Source of the DNA: Nostoc foliaceum FACHB-393
Lineage (GTDB): Bacteria; Cyanobacteriota; Cyanobacteriia; Cyanobacteriales; Nostocaceae
Assembly (NCBI RefSeq): GCF_014698505.1
Contig: NZ_JACJTD010000067.1
Coordinates: forward strand, 1 to 33,820
Length of the DNA: 33,820 nt
Direction: 5' to 3'
This document shows positions 7,525 to 16,644 of the stretch, piece after piece (positions within the stretch are counted from its first letter, which is position 1; each line of letters starts with the position of its first letter). Below the pieces are notes generated by a model. That model made no database searches, was not told where the DNA came from, and saw only the letters and a program-made list of their open reading frames with translations. A program made the position numbers and the translations under genes.

Positions 7525-9126
7525 ATGATAAACAGACAATCAGTACTTGCAAAATATTTTCCTCCTATTTGGCTACGATTTTTAATCATTACTTTGTTAA
7601 TATTAGGGATATTTTTCCGCTTCGCCTATCTGGATCGAAAAGTCTATTCGCACGACGAAGCTTATACCTCATTACGAATTTCTGGTTACACTAAAACAGA
7701 ATTTGTTCAACAAGTGTTTAATGGGCGCGTGTTTGCTGTTGGAGATATACAAAAATATCAACAGCCTAATTCTGAAAAAGGTTTAATCAATACAATCAAC
7801 TCTTTGGCGGTGGAAGATGCCCAGCATCCTCCACTTTATTACGTGATGGTTAGATTATGGATGCAATTTTTTGGCAATTCAGTAGCGACTACGAGAAGCT
7901 TGTCAGCCATAATTAGCTTAATAGCCTTTCCTATCATTTATTGGCTGTGCTTAGAATTATTTCACTCACCCATAACGGCATGGATAAGCGTAGCTTTTCT
8001 AACAGTATCGCCCTTCCATGTGCTGTACGCCCAAGAAGCAAGGGAGTTCGGTTTATGGATGGTGACTACTTTGCTAGGGAGTGCTACACTGCTGCGAGCA
8101 ATAAGACTGGGTAGCAAGCAGCTTTGGGGGATTTATGCAGTAACAGTGGCACTAGGATTGTACACCTTTTTATTTTCTGGGTTGCTAGCGATCGCCCACG
8201 GTATTTATGTATTTGCCATTGAACGCTTTCGATTCACCAAAACCGTTAAAGCTTATCTAATAGCAACTAGTGTCGGCTTTTTAGCTTTCGTTCCTTGGAT
8301 TTTAACTGTTATTAATAGCTTGTCTGAAATTGAGCGCACAACAGCCAGTGCTCAAACCAGACAATCTGTGTCAGCTTTGGCTTCTGGTTGGATTGCCAAT
8401 ATTAGCTGTTTGTTTGCTGATTTTTGGCGCTACGAACCATTTTTTCCAGATTTGAATTTGCCAGTTTTGCGCTGGGGTCGATTTTTAATTCCCTTATTAC
8501 TAATCTTGGTAATATATTCATTCTTATTTCTTTATCGTCAAGCAGGAACACGAATTTGGTTATTTGTTTTTATCTTAAGTGGAATACCTGCTTTAGCTCT
8601 CATATTACCTGATTTGATTATTGGAGGTAAGGTCAGTCTGCGACCTAGATATGTCATTCCGTGTTATGTAGGCATTCAGCTAGCTGTTGCTTACTTGCTG
8701 GCGGCTCAAATTATTTCTTCTAAGTTAATAGCCCGCAAATTGTGCCAATTAGTAATGGTAGTAGTAATTTCTGCTGGAGTTCTATCTTGTGTCGTCAGTT
8801 CTCAAGCCGAGACATGGTGGAATAAAAGCAGCCATGCTAATCCTCAAATAGCTCGCATCATCAATAAAGCTAATGATCCACTATTAATTAGTAGTAATTA
8901 TTCTCTAAATATTGGTGATTTAATGTCTCTCATTCATCTGCTAGATCATAAAGTGCAGATGCAATTGCTAACTGAACCAACTATGCCAAATATTCCTGAT
9001 AGGTTCAGTGAACTATTTTTGTATAATCCTTCTAAAAAATTTCGATCTGAGCTTGAGAAGAAATACAAATTAGTCGATGTTTTCCAGTATAGTAGGCTGT
9101 GGCGGCTAGAACAGAAAAAAAGCTAA
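7525..9126 (+). CDS. GT39-like polytopic membrane glycosyltransferase
   Basis: Protein of 533 residues with about ten hydrophobic segments and the layout of the ArnT/protein-mannosyltransferase (GT39/GT83) superfamily. The first helix is followed by a loop with the acidic HDEAY motif (D44, E45), the catalytic-type Asp-Glu of these enzymes; a QHPPLYY segment near residue 95 and QEAREF near 165 are also characteristic. Such enzymes transfer sugars from polyprenyl-phosphate donors to proteins, lipids or cell-surface polymers on the outer face of the membrane. Acceptor and sugar are unknown. It begins 180 bp after cbiO and is probably transcribed separately. No good Shine-Dalgarno precedes the ATG. 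Confidence 0.82.
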   Translation: MINRQSVLAKYFPPIWLRFLIITLLILGIFFRFAYLDRKVYSHDEAYTSLRISGYTKTEFVQQVFNGRVFAVGDIQKYQQPNSEKGLINTINSLAVEDAQHPPLYYVMVRLWMQFFGNSVATTRSLSAIISLIAFPIIYWLCLELFHSPITAWISVAFLTVSPFHVLYAQEAREFGLWMVTTLLGSATLLRAIRLGSKQLWGIYAVTVALGLYTFLFSGLLAIAHGIYVFAIERFRFTKTVKAYLIATSVGFLAFVPWILTVINSLSEIERTTASAQTRQSVSALASGWIANISCLFADFWRYEPFFPDLNLPVLRWGRFLIPLLLILVIYSFLFLYRQAGTRIWLFVFILSGIPALALILPDLIIGGKVSLRPRYVIPCYVGIQLAVAYLLAAQIISSKLIARKLCQLVMVVVISAGVLSCVVSSQAETWWNKSSHANPQIARIINKANDPLLISSNYSLNIGDLMSLIHLLDHKVQMQLLTEPTMPNIPDRFSELFLYNPSKKFRSELEKKYKLVDVFQYSRLWRLEQKKS

Positions 9127-9230
9127 ATTTTCTATAGCTGGAATTCTTCTGAGATTGGTGTATTTATTAAGTAAAATTTTATTATTTACCAGATCATAAA
9201 ATTAAAATTTACTGAGAAAGAAAGAAAGTA

Positions 9231-10376
9231 ATGCTGACAAAAATTGCTGTTGAAAAAATTCTTGAACGTGCCTTGATGGGGTACGACTTATCTCCCGAAG
9301 AGGGAGTGATATTGTTACAACAAACTGAGCCAGAGGCGATCGCAGCAATACGGACTACATCCGACACACTGCGCCACACTCAAGCAGGCGATACAGTTAC
9401 ATACGTAATTAATCGTAATATCAACTTTACTAATATTTGTGAGCAGCACTGTAGTTTTTGTGCTTTCCGTCGAGATGATGGTGATGTCGGTGCATACTGG
9501 TTAGATTCGGCGCAAATTTTGGAAAAAGCAACAGATGCAGTGCAACGGGGCGCGACGGAAATCTGTATGCAGGGGGGATTAAATCCACAAGCGCAGATAA
9601 GCGGCAAATCTTTGCCCTATTATCTCAAAGTTGTAGAAACCATTAAACAGGAATTTCCCCAGATACATCTCCACGCTTTCTCACCCCAGGAAGTGGAATT
9701 TATCGCCAGACTTGATGGACTTGAGTATGCTGATGTGATTACTGCTTTGCGTGATGCTGGTGTTGGCTCAATGCCGGGAACAGCAGCGGAAGTGTTAGAC
9801 GATAAAGTAAGGCGGATACTGTGTCCAGAGAAGATTGACACAGCCACTTGGTTAGAAATTGTCAGCACTGCTCACAAATTAGGCTTGCATACCACCAGCA
9901 CCATGTTATCTGGGCATATTGAAACCCACGAGCAGCAAATCGGGCATTTAGAAAAATTGCGATCGCTCCAAAAAACCGCCATAAATCAGGGATATCCAGC
10001 AAGGATCACAGAGTTTATTTTATTACCCTTCGTTGGGCAAGAAGCGCCCAAACCCTTACGTAGTCGTGTCGGACGCGATCAACCAGTTTTGAGTGATGCA
10101 CTGTTGCTAGGCGCTGTGGCGCGGATTTACTTGGGTAATTGGATTCCCAATCATCAGCAGAGTTGGGTCAAACTGGGGCTTGGTGGTGCGACAGAAGCTT
10201 TGGTTTGGGGTTGCAACGATATTGGCGGCACCTTGATGGAGGAGCACATTACCACAATGGCTGGTGCTTTGGGTGGTACGTGTATGGAAGTGGAAACCTT
10301 GCAAGCTGCGATCGCTTCTTTAGGAAGACCTTACCAACAGCGCAATACTCTTTACCAAAAAGTCATTGGTCATTAG
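9231..10376 (+). CDS. cofH: CofH, FO synthase subunit 2 (radical SAM)
   Basis: Radical SAM enzyme joining a tyrosine-derived fragment to 5-amino-6-ribitylaminouracil on the way to FO (7,8-didemethyl-8-hydroxy-5-deazariboflavin). The [4Fe-4S] motif C70xxxC74xxC77 lies in NICEQHCSFCAF, and an MQGG segment (about residue 110) and a C-terminal GGTCME segment are typical. Its length of 381 residues is usual for stand-alone CofH. The partner CofG is not in this window. In cyanobacteria FO serves as the antenna chromophore of 8-HDF-type photolyases. A purine-rich GAGAAAGAAAGAAAG tract precedes the ATG. The last codons (VIGH) are made of GTCATTR heptamer repeat, so the repeat has probably set the C-terminus. 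Confidence 0.93.
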   Translation: MLTKIAVEKILERALMGYDLSPEEGVILLQQTEPEAIAAIRTTSDTLRHTQAGDTVTYVINRNINFTNICEQHCSFCAFRRDDGDVGAYWLDSAQILEKATDAVQRGATEICMQGGLNPQAQISGKSLPYYLKVVETIKQEFPQIHLHAFSPQEVEFIARLDGLEYADVITALRDAGVGSMPGTAAEVLDDKVRRILCPEKIDTATWLEIVSTAHKLGLHTTSTMLSGHIETHEQQIGHLEKLRSLQKTAINQGYPARITEFILLPFVGQEAPKPLRSRVGRDQPVLSDALLLGAVARIYLGNWIPNHQQSWVKLGLGGATEALVWGCNDIGGTLMEEHITTMAGALGGTCMEVETLQAAIASLGRPYQQRNTLYQKVIGH

Positions 10377-10389
10377 TCATTGGTCATTT
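10362..10389. repeat. heptamer repeat (GTCATTR)4 overlapping the cofH stop
   Basis: Four successive 7-mers GTCATTG, GTCATTA, GTCATTG and GTCATTT span the cofH stop codon at 10374-10376. The same unit recurs near 22803 and 23112. Confidence 0.85.
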
Positions 10390-10565
10390 GTACTGAACCG
10401 TGTCTTTTGCGCAGCCTTTCGTAGAGAAGTATTGGGCATTATTGGTTATTCTCTTTGTCCCCTTGTCCCCCTGCTTCACTCTCCCACTCAGCACTAAATT
10501 GATCCCCAAGTCACCAATCCAAGATAGGATGGACGTTGATTTACGTATTCTTTTACTTAATGCAT

Positions 10566-10964
10566 ATGAAGCGCTATTGGTCGCGTTTGCTTGCGCTGGT
10601 TTTGGTTGTATCTATCGGCTTAATGGGCTGTTCTGGCAGTCCAGATAGTTTGACTGGGGATTATCGCCAAGACACCTTAGCTGTGGTCAATGTTATGAGA
10701 CAAGCTCTGGATTTATCACAAGATTCACCAGAAAAAGCAGCAGTTCAAGCGGAAGCGCGTCAAAAAATTAATGACTTTTCAGCTCGCTATCAGCGAGTTA
10801 ACTCTGTTTCTGGTCTTGGCTCCTTTACAACCATGCGAACAGCCCTCAACTCCCTAGCTGGGCACTACAGTTCTTACCCAAATCGTGCCGTACCCGAAAA
10901 ACTCAAAAATCGTTTAGAGAAGGAGTTACAGCAGGTAGAAGCAGCACTGAAGCGTGGCGGTTAA
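10566..10964 (+). CDS. psb27: Psb27, photosystem II assembly lipoprotein
   Basis: Thylakoid-lumen lipoprotein that binds CP43 during photosystem II assembly and repair. From the ATG at 10566 the protein is 132 residues, starting MKRYW, with a signal segment and the lipobox LMGC (lipidated C22). The mature four-helix domain has the conserved GDYRQDTLAVV, AQAEARQKINDF and SGLGSFTTMRTALNSLAGHY blocks and ends in a Lys-rich helix. In-frame ATGs six and thirty bases upstream add residues unlikely for a signal peptide; another start two codons earlier (10560) cannot be excluded. A strong terminator hairpin follows. Confidence 0.94.
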   Translation: MKRYWSRLLALVLVVSIGLMGCSGSPDSLTGDYRQDTLAVVNVMRQALDLSQDSPEKAAVQAEARQKINDFSARYQRVNSVSGLGSFTTMRTALNSLAGHYSSYPNRAVPEKLKNRLEKELQQVEAALKRGG

Positions 10965-10985
10965 CTCTTAACTATTGCTTACTCC

Positions 10986-11020
10986 ATCATCAAGAGTCGA
11001 TACTTTTGACTCTTGATGAT
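10986..11020. terminator. hairpin terminator between convergent psb27 and polA
   Basis: A perfect 13-bp stem (10986-10998 with 11008-11020) and a nine-base loop lie 21 bp after psb27. A short TTTTG tail follows on the plus strand; the symmetric arms may also serve polA. Confidence 0.7.
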
Positions 11021-11107
11021 TTTGCCAACTTGATATATGTCGGAGGATTAAATTTTCAACTAAACTGATTGACACTTTTCTACCTAAAAGTCTTGTCATA
11101 GTTCAAA

Positions 11108-14053
11108 TTACTTCGTCTCCATCCAATTATCACCGACACGCGCATCCACCAATAACGGCACACTCAACTGAGCTGCGTTTTCCATCACCGACTTAATTTG
11201 CGGTTGTAATTCTTCCCATTCATGAGGGGGAATTTCAAAAACTAATTCATCGTGAACTTGCAACAACAAACGCGCCTGATAGTTCTTCAAAACCTCATGC
11301 AATCTCACCATTGCAATTTTGATAATATCAGCATTGGAACCTTGAATTGGTGCATTAGCAGCAGAGCGTAGTAAACCTGCATCGTAAGCACCCAAATTTT
11401 TCAATTTACTCAGATCAATATCTTCTGGGTTACTGCCTTTTAATTTACGTAAACTGTTATTAGTAAAGTCAAAGTAACGACGACGACCGAAAATAGTTTC
11501 TACATAACCAAGAGCGATCGCTTCTTTTTTCACTCGTTCCAAATATGCAAATACTTTCGGATATCGTTCATTAAAACGCTTAATGAACTCGTTGGCAATG
11601 GTCTTATCTATCCCAGTTGAGCGCGAAAACCTTAGAGAACCCATTCCATAAATCACGCCAAAATTGATAGTTTTTGCCATCCCTCGTTCTTCGGAGGTTA
11701 TATTTTCTTTTTCAAACACTAACCGCGCCGTAACAGTGTGAACATCTTCATTTTGCTGATATGCTTGCACTAATATTGGCTCTTGACTCAAATGAGCCAA
11801 TATCCGCAATTCAATTTGTGAGTAATCAGCAGCCACCATTAACCAGCCAGTTTCTGGCAAAAATGCCTTACGAATTTGGCGACTAAAAGCTGTGCGAATG
11901 GGGATATTTTGCAAATTCGGATTAGAAGAAGATAACCTACCAGTTGATGTCGCTGCTTGATTAAAATCAGTATGCACTCGTTGGGTATCTGGACGCACTA
12001 ATGCAGGTAATGCATCAACATAAGTAGACTTTAATTTAGATAAGGTGCGATACTCAATGATCGCTTCAACAAAACCAGTTTTATCATCTTCTTGGAGTTT
12101 TTCCAGTGTTGCTGCGTCTGTAGAGAAACCCGTTTGAATTTTACGAGAATGTTTGGTGCTTAACCCCAATTTTTCAAATAAAATTTGGCTCAATTGTTTA
12201 GGAGAACCTAAGTTGAAATTTTCCCCAGCTATTTCAGTTGCTTGCTCTTTTAACCTAGCTAACTCCGTTTCTAAATGCTGCGAAAGTTCTTGTAAATAAG
12301 CTGAATTAATGCGGACACCCGTATATTCCATTTGGGCTAAAACTGCTTCTAGTGGCTGTTCCACTTCCACTAATAGCTTAGATAAAGTTGGAATTTGATC
12401 CAGTTCCTCACGCAATTTTGGGACTAAGCCAAAAGTAGAATAAGCATCCATACCGCAGTAATCTGCTACGGCGGGAATATCTATATCAGCGATGGTTTTG
12501 CCTTTAGGAACTAAATCTAAGTAACTTTTTGCTATCAATCCCAAATATCGCTGTGCCAAATCCATCAAATTATGACTTGAATCTGGATTTAGAATGTAAC
12601 TTGCCAGCATGGGATCAAACACTACTCCTGCCAAATTAATTCCTTGACACTTTAAAACTAAGCGGTCAAATTTAGCATTCTGTAAAGCTTTGGGATAATC
12701 AGCACTTTCGAGAATTGGGCGTAATGCTTCTAGCACCAAATCTTTATGCAAATTTTCCCCAGTTTTATGCCCCATAGGAATATAGGCTACTTCATCTGGT
12801 TCCGTTCCCCAACAGCAACCAATTCCTACTAACTCAGCGTCTCTTGGTTCTAAAGCTGTAGTTTCAGTGTCCCAAGCAACGGGTGTTTCTGGGTTGGTGA
12901 ATTTTTGCAAAAGTTTCACTAACTCAGTTAATTTGGCTTCAGTGTTAATGATGCGTGGTGTAATTGGGGAAGTAGATTGTTGTGGAACTGCGGCTGTATC
13001 ACTAGCACTGAAAAACCACAAATCATTATCTTCTTCAGCGCTGAATTCTGAGTTAATAGAGTTGGAATTACTTGCGTCTATTTTGGCTTCTTGTTTGTCT
13101 TCAACTTTGCCACCAAAACGTTGCTGGAGGTCGTTGATCTTACCTAAAAAAGACTTGAATTCTAATTTTTCTAAAATTGGTGATAAAACGCTTGTATCAA
13201 AACCTTTTAATTTGCAATCTTCTAAATCAAATTCTATAGGAACATCTAAAACTATAGTTGCCAAATAGCGAGACTTCTCAGCATCTTCTTTACCCGTTGC
13301 CAGTTTTTTCTGAGTTGCGCCTTTAATTTCATCTAACGCAGCATAAACATCGTTAAGGGAACCATAGGTATTTAGCAGCTGCACTGCTGTCTTTTCCCCA
13401 ATTCCCTTCACCCCAGGAATATTATCTGATTTATCACCACAAAGAGCTTTGAAATCAACAATTTGTGAAGGTAAAACCCCCATTTTTTCTTTGACTTGTT
13501 CTGCTTCAAATTCCGTAATGCTATTTGTAGAGCGCTTTAGAGCATCTGGGCTAAAATTCAGAACAGTGATTTCTTTGTCAGAGTCGATCAGTTGAAATAA
13601 ATCGCGATCGCCAGTGAGAATCTTCACCCTATACCCAGCAGCAGTTACTCGTTGTGCTAAGGTTCCCAAAACATCATCTGCCTCGTAACCAGGGGCAGTG
13701 AAAATTGGGAGATTGAAGCCATTGAGCAACTCATGCAAATTTGCTAAGTCGGGAATGAAGTCTTCTGGCGTTTCTTTGCGATCAGCTTTATAAGTATCGT
13801 CAGCTTCATGGCGAAAAGTGGCCTCACCCAAATCAAAAGCGATCGCCATTGCTTGGGGCTGTTGTGTTGCCATTACCTCCAGCAGGCACTTCACAAAACC
13901 AAAACATATACTGGTAGGAATCCCTGCTTTAGTACGCAGTCCTCCATCTCGCCCTTTGGCGAAAGCAAAGTATGAACGATAAGCCAGGGAGTGCCCATCT
14001 ACAAGGATGAACGTAGGGCGTGTTGCGGTTACAGAAGTCAAAGTTTCAGACAT
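11108..14053 (-). CDS. polA: DNA polymerase I
   Basis: 981-residue DNA polymerase I for Okazaki-fragment processing and repair. Three domains are visible. The 5'-nuclease (about 12-310) has LVDGH, EADD (124-127) and the GDKSDN cluster (206-211). The 3'-5' exonuclease (about 365-555) has D395/E397 in WDTET, D463 and Y532xxxD536, so proofreading should be active. The polymerase (about 560-981) has DYSQIELR (743-750), KTINFGVIYG (794-803) and VHDE (933-936). Between FGRRR (855-859) and ANAPIQG (899-905) it carries a charged stretch about 25 residues longer than E. coli Pol I, plus a Ser/Asn/Glu-rich linker near 315-365. It is convergent with psb27. No operon partner is seen. Confidence 0.97.
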   Translation of the reverse strand: MSETLTSVTATRPTFILVDGHSLAYRSYFAFAKGRDGGLRTKAGIPTSICFGFVKCLLEVMATQQPQAMAIAFDLGEATFRHEADDTYKADRKETPEDFIPDLANLHELLNGFNLPIFTAPGYEADDVLGTLAQRVTAAGYRVKILTGDRDLFQLIDSDKEITVLNFSPDALKRSTNSITEFEAEQVKEKMGVLPSQIVDFKALCGDKSDNIPGVKGIGEKTAVQLLNTYGSLNDVYAALDEIKGATQKKLATGKEDAEKSRYLATIVLDVPIEFDLEDCKLKGFDTSVLSPILEKLEFKSFLGKINDLQQRFGGKVEDKQEAKIDASNSNSINSEFSAEEDNDLWFFSASDTAAVPQQSTSPITPRIINTEAKLTELVKLLQKFTNPETPVAWDTETTALEPRDAELVGIGCCWGTEPDEVAYIPMGHKTGENLHKDLVLEALRPILESADYPKALQNAKFDRLVLKCQGINLAGVVFDPMLASYILNPDSSHNLMDLAQRYLGLIAKSYLDLVPKGKTIADIDIPAVADYCGMDAYSTFGLVPKLREELDQIPTLSKLLVEVEQPLEAVLAQMEYTGVRINSAYLQELSQHLETELARLKEQATEIAGENFNLGSPKQLSQILFEKLGLSTKHSRKIQTGFSTDAATLEKLQEDDKTGFVEAIIEYRTLSKLKSTYVDALPALVRPDTQRVHTDFNQAATSTGRLSSSNPNLQNIPIRTAFSRQIRKAFLPETGWLMVAADYSQIELRILAHLSQEPILVQAYQQNEDVHTVTARLVFEKENITSEERGMAKTINFGVIYGMGSLRFSRSTGIDKTIANEFIKRFNERYPKVFAYLERVKKEAIALGYVETIFGRRRYFDFTNNSLRKLKGSNPEDIDLSKLKNLGAYDAGLLRSAANAPIQGSNADIIKIAMVRLHEVLKNYQARLLLQVHDELVFEIPPHEWEELQPQIKSVMENAAQLSVPLLVDARVGDNWMETK

Positions 14054-14574
14054 AGCCCTATTTTAGCCAGAAGCTTTGTCACATAGTTAGCAATTTCCGA
14101 TGCTCGTTCAGCTTGCTTTGGCGAGAATAGCGCAGTTTTTGCGTACCCATTGCTCCTGCATATAATTTTCGACAAAGTGATGTCTACGCATTGGCAGCTT
14201 TAGTACGGAAGCCCAGTAGAAACAACTTTTAGCAGGGATACCACCCTAATTAAGTACGTGAGTATCAACATAGTAACCAGATAGTAACCAGATTCCCGAT
14301 TTTTCACCAGAAGTCTGGGATCTATATCCTGAGCGTTTTATGTTTAATTAGGTTGACCTAGCTTACTTCTCAGAAACAAACAAAAACTAGCTTAATATTT
14401 CGACATAAAATTACCACTATCAAAGCCTCTTTGCCTTAACAAAACTTTATATGTACCAATCAAAAAGTATATTTTCCGAAGGAACTTGGACATAAAAACT
14501 TTACATAAATTTACGTGAAATTATCAATCCTACAAGCAAAGTTTCAGAGTTAGAAATAACTTAGTAATCCTGTA
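14054..14574. other. intergenic region with an 11-bp tandem duplication
   Basis: This 520-bp gap between divergent polA and the PEP-CTERM gene holds a perfect tandem copy of ATAGTAACCAG (14270-14280 and 14281-14291). The half nearer the PEP-CTERM gene is AT-rich and probably holds its promoter and leader. I see no convincing gene or RNA in it. Confidence 0.45.
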
Positions 14575-14604
14575 ATGATTCGTTTTAGAAAAGCATCTTC
14601 CATC

Positions 14605-15312
14605 ATGACAACAAAACTATTGAACACTCTAGCTGCTGCTACAACTTTGGCAGGAATTGTTGCAACATCTGGAGCGGCTAATGCAGCTTCTCTCTCGTAC
14701 ACTAGTTCCACTAATTACGAATTCACAGATATTATTGATGCACCTCTGAGCGTCCAACAATTTAATTCATCTCTAGGCACGCTCCAAGGTGTAACAATAG
14801 AATTTACTGGAGACATACTCGGAAATGCAGGTTTTGAAAATAGGAGTCAAACCCCGACTCAGGCGACAGTAAACCTTGCCAGCGAATTTAGCTTAGAACT
14901 AAATAATCAGTCTCTATTGGCGCTGAATCCTCAATATTCTTACAGTTACCAAGTTGCTAAATATGACGGTATCACTGATTATAGTGGCACCTCTGGAAAG
15001 ACTGTTTCTAACTTAACCGCCACACAATCTGCTACCCAGTCTTTCACTAATACCCAACTTTTGCAGTCTTTCATTGGTAATGGCAACATAGACTTCTTGT
15101 TCTCAGCTATAGCAAACTCAGTAGTTACAGGATCGGGCAACATGAGATCCTATATTGATACTTATGCCAAAGCAGGTATTAAAGTAACCTATAACTACGA
15201 TGATGTGAAATCAGTACCTGAACCCTCTGCCACACTTGGAGTTGCTTTAATCGCTGGGCTTTGTCTGTTGTCACAACGCAAAAAAAGCTGGCTCAAGGTG
15301 TCAAATTCATAG
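14605..15312 (+). CDS. PEP-CTERM sorted exported protein
   Basis: Secreted or surface protein of unknown function. From the ATG at 14605 the product has a signal peptide ending GAANA-AS near residue 30, then a beta-rich, Ser/Thr/Asn-rich body of about 180 residues without catalytic motifs. The C-terminus is a PEP-CTERM sorting signal: VPEPSA, a hydrophobic helix (GVALIAGLCLL) and a basic tail (QRKK). Such proteins are handled by an exosortase. The body resembles the choice-of-anchor E group, judged from overall pattern only. An ATG ten codons upstream (14575) is possible but would put charged residues before the signal peptide. The gene is followed by a strong terminator. Confidence 0.85.
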   Translation: MTTKLLNTLAAATTLAGIVATSGAANAASLSYTSSTNYEFTDIIDAPLSVQQFNSSLGTLQGVTIEFTGDILGNAGFENRSQTPTQATVNLASEFSLELNNQSLLALNPQYSYSYQVAKYDGITDYSGTSGKTVSNLTATQSATQSFTNTQLLQSFIGNGNIDFLFSAIANSVVTGSGNMRSYIDTYAKAGIKVTYNYDDVKSVPEPSATLGVALIAGLCLLSQRKKSWLKVSNS

Positions 15313-15374
15313 ATTTTCTTGAATAGGTGGGTTTTTCCCATGCTATCTATCGGTCAGGCTCTCTAATTTAAATT

Positions 15375-15409
15375 AAAAACCCCGATTTTTTCGAGAATCG
15401 GGGTTTTTT
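15375..15409 (+). terminator. rho-independent terminator after PEP-CTERM gene
   Basis: A 13-bp stem, AAAAACCCCGATT (15375-15387) with AATCGGGGTTTTT (15396-15408), an 8-base loop and a T run give a textbook intrinsic terminator. Confidence 0.9.
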
Positions 15410-15593
15410 GTTGCGATTATTAGCCAGAATTTGGAACAATATTCAAAAAATACTATAGCAATCTAAAATTGTGTGATTCAGCATCCTCATGTTAAGGAAA
15501 TTAGGTTGACTAGAGAACCCAATTTTTTCTACTACTCCCCACTGGTAGCTAGAGCCTGTTAACCTCTTACTGGAACTTAAAATCTAGGAAATT

Positions 15594-16463
15594 ATGCAGA
15601 AAGCATCTGCTACACATTTGGTATCTACTGATAATCAGGCTGCTGCAAAAGACATTAAACTATTAGTTTTGGATATAGATGGCACGATCGCTGGACACTC
15701 GAATACCATTAGCGCAGGTGTAAAGCAAGCTATTATTGCGGCCCAAGCACGAGGAATTCAAGTGGCGATCGCTACAGGTCGAATGTATCGTTCAGCCTTG
15801 CGCTTTCACCAAGAAATCGGCTCTACCTTGCCATTAATGGCCTATCAGGGAGCCTGGATTCAAGATCCGATCACCCAAAAAGTTCATCGCCATTGGGCTG
15901 TTTCCAGGGAAATCGCCCACCAGCTACTCGACTATTTTGAACAGCCTGAGTTGCGATCGCTCCTATCTGTCCACTTCTACATCAATGATCAGCTATACGT
16001 CCGTGAGTTAACTAGAGAAACCAAAATTTATGCAGAACGTTCTGGGATTACCCCGATTCCTGTAGGTGATTTGCGCCAAGCCTTAACGAATGAACCGACA
16101 AAAATTCTTGCTTTATGTGATGACACAGATGTGATCGACCAGCTATTAGGCAATTTGCGTCGCCAATACACACCAGCTGAACTTTATCTCACAACATCTG
16201 TTGCTACCTTCTTTGAAGCAACTAACGCTTCTGTGAATAAGGGAACTGCTGTACGTTACCTAGCCGAAGAATTGCTGGGATTACAGTTAGTTAATGTTAT
16301 GGCTATTGGCGATAACTTCAATGATTTGGAAATGCTGGAGTATGTTGGACTCGGTGTAGCTATGGGCAACGCACCAGCAGGAGTGCAAGCGATCGCTCAG
16401 TGGGTAGCTCCTAGCGTAGAGGAAGACGGAGCAGCAGTAGCAATTGCAAAGTTTTTGCTGTAA
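15594..16463 (+). CDS. HAD superfamily hydrolase, Cof subfamily (IIB)
   Basis: Cytoplasmic phosphatase of 289 residues from the Cof-type HAD family, which dephosphorylates small sugar phosphates, nucleotides or cofactor precursors. Motif I is LVLDIDGTI with nucleophile D27 and acid/base D29. Motif II is the Thr in IATGRM. Lys in NKGTAV gives motif III and GDNFNDLEM gives motif IV with the Mg2+-binding Asp residues. A type IIB cap lies between motifs II and III. The first 20 residues are poorly conserved, so a later start is possible but no other ATG fits. The substrate is not predictable. Confidence 0.9.
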   Translation: MQKASATHLVSTDNQAAAKDIKLLVLDIDGTIAGHSNTISAGVKQAIIAAQARGIQVAIATGRMYRSALRFHQEIGSTLPLMAYQGAWIQDPITQKVHRHWAVSREIAHQLLDYFEQPELRSLLSVHFYINDQLYVRELTRETKIYAERSGITPIPVGDLRQALTNEPTKILALCDDTDVIDQLLGNLRRQYTPAELYLTTSVATFFEATNASVNKGTAVRYLAEELLGLQLVNVMAIGDNFNDLEMLEYVGLGVAMGNAPAGVQAIAQWVAPSVEEDGAAVAIAKFLL

Positions 16464-16503
16464 TGAGGGCACTTTTTCAAACCTAAACCATATAAATCAG
16501 AAA

Positions 16504-16583
16504 GGACACCGACGACTGGCCGTGTTTCGTCTCGGTGCCCTAGCTGGTTCGCTCCTCACACACCTGCTAATGTAGCCGAGGTG
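16504..16583 (+). ncRNA. structured RNA candidate resembling Yfr1
   Basis: Two stem-loops flank an unpaired tract. The first is GGACACCGACGA (16504-16515) with TCGTCTCGGTGCC (16527-16539). The second is CACCTGCT with AGC-cg-AGGTG (16561-16583). Between them lies CTCCTCACAC (16552-16561), equal to ten of eleven bases of the ACUCCUCACAC core of the cyanobacterial small RNA Yfr1, which is also placed between two hairpins. A TATAAAT box (16491-16497) lies seven bases before the proposed 5' end. Against this, no T run follows the second hairpin directly; the nearest is near 16612. Identity as Yfr1 is inference. Confidence 0.45.
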
Positions 16584-16644
16584 ATGCATTGAGTCAATAG
16601 CTATTATAAAAGTTTTTATTTTATACCTAAGCGACATTACCGAT

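Noticed and set aside
12867..13268. 133-codon plus-strand ORF antisense to polA
   Set aside because: Lies over the polA linker and exonuclease coding sequence; no motif and no ribosome-binding site.
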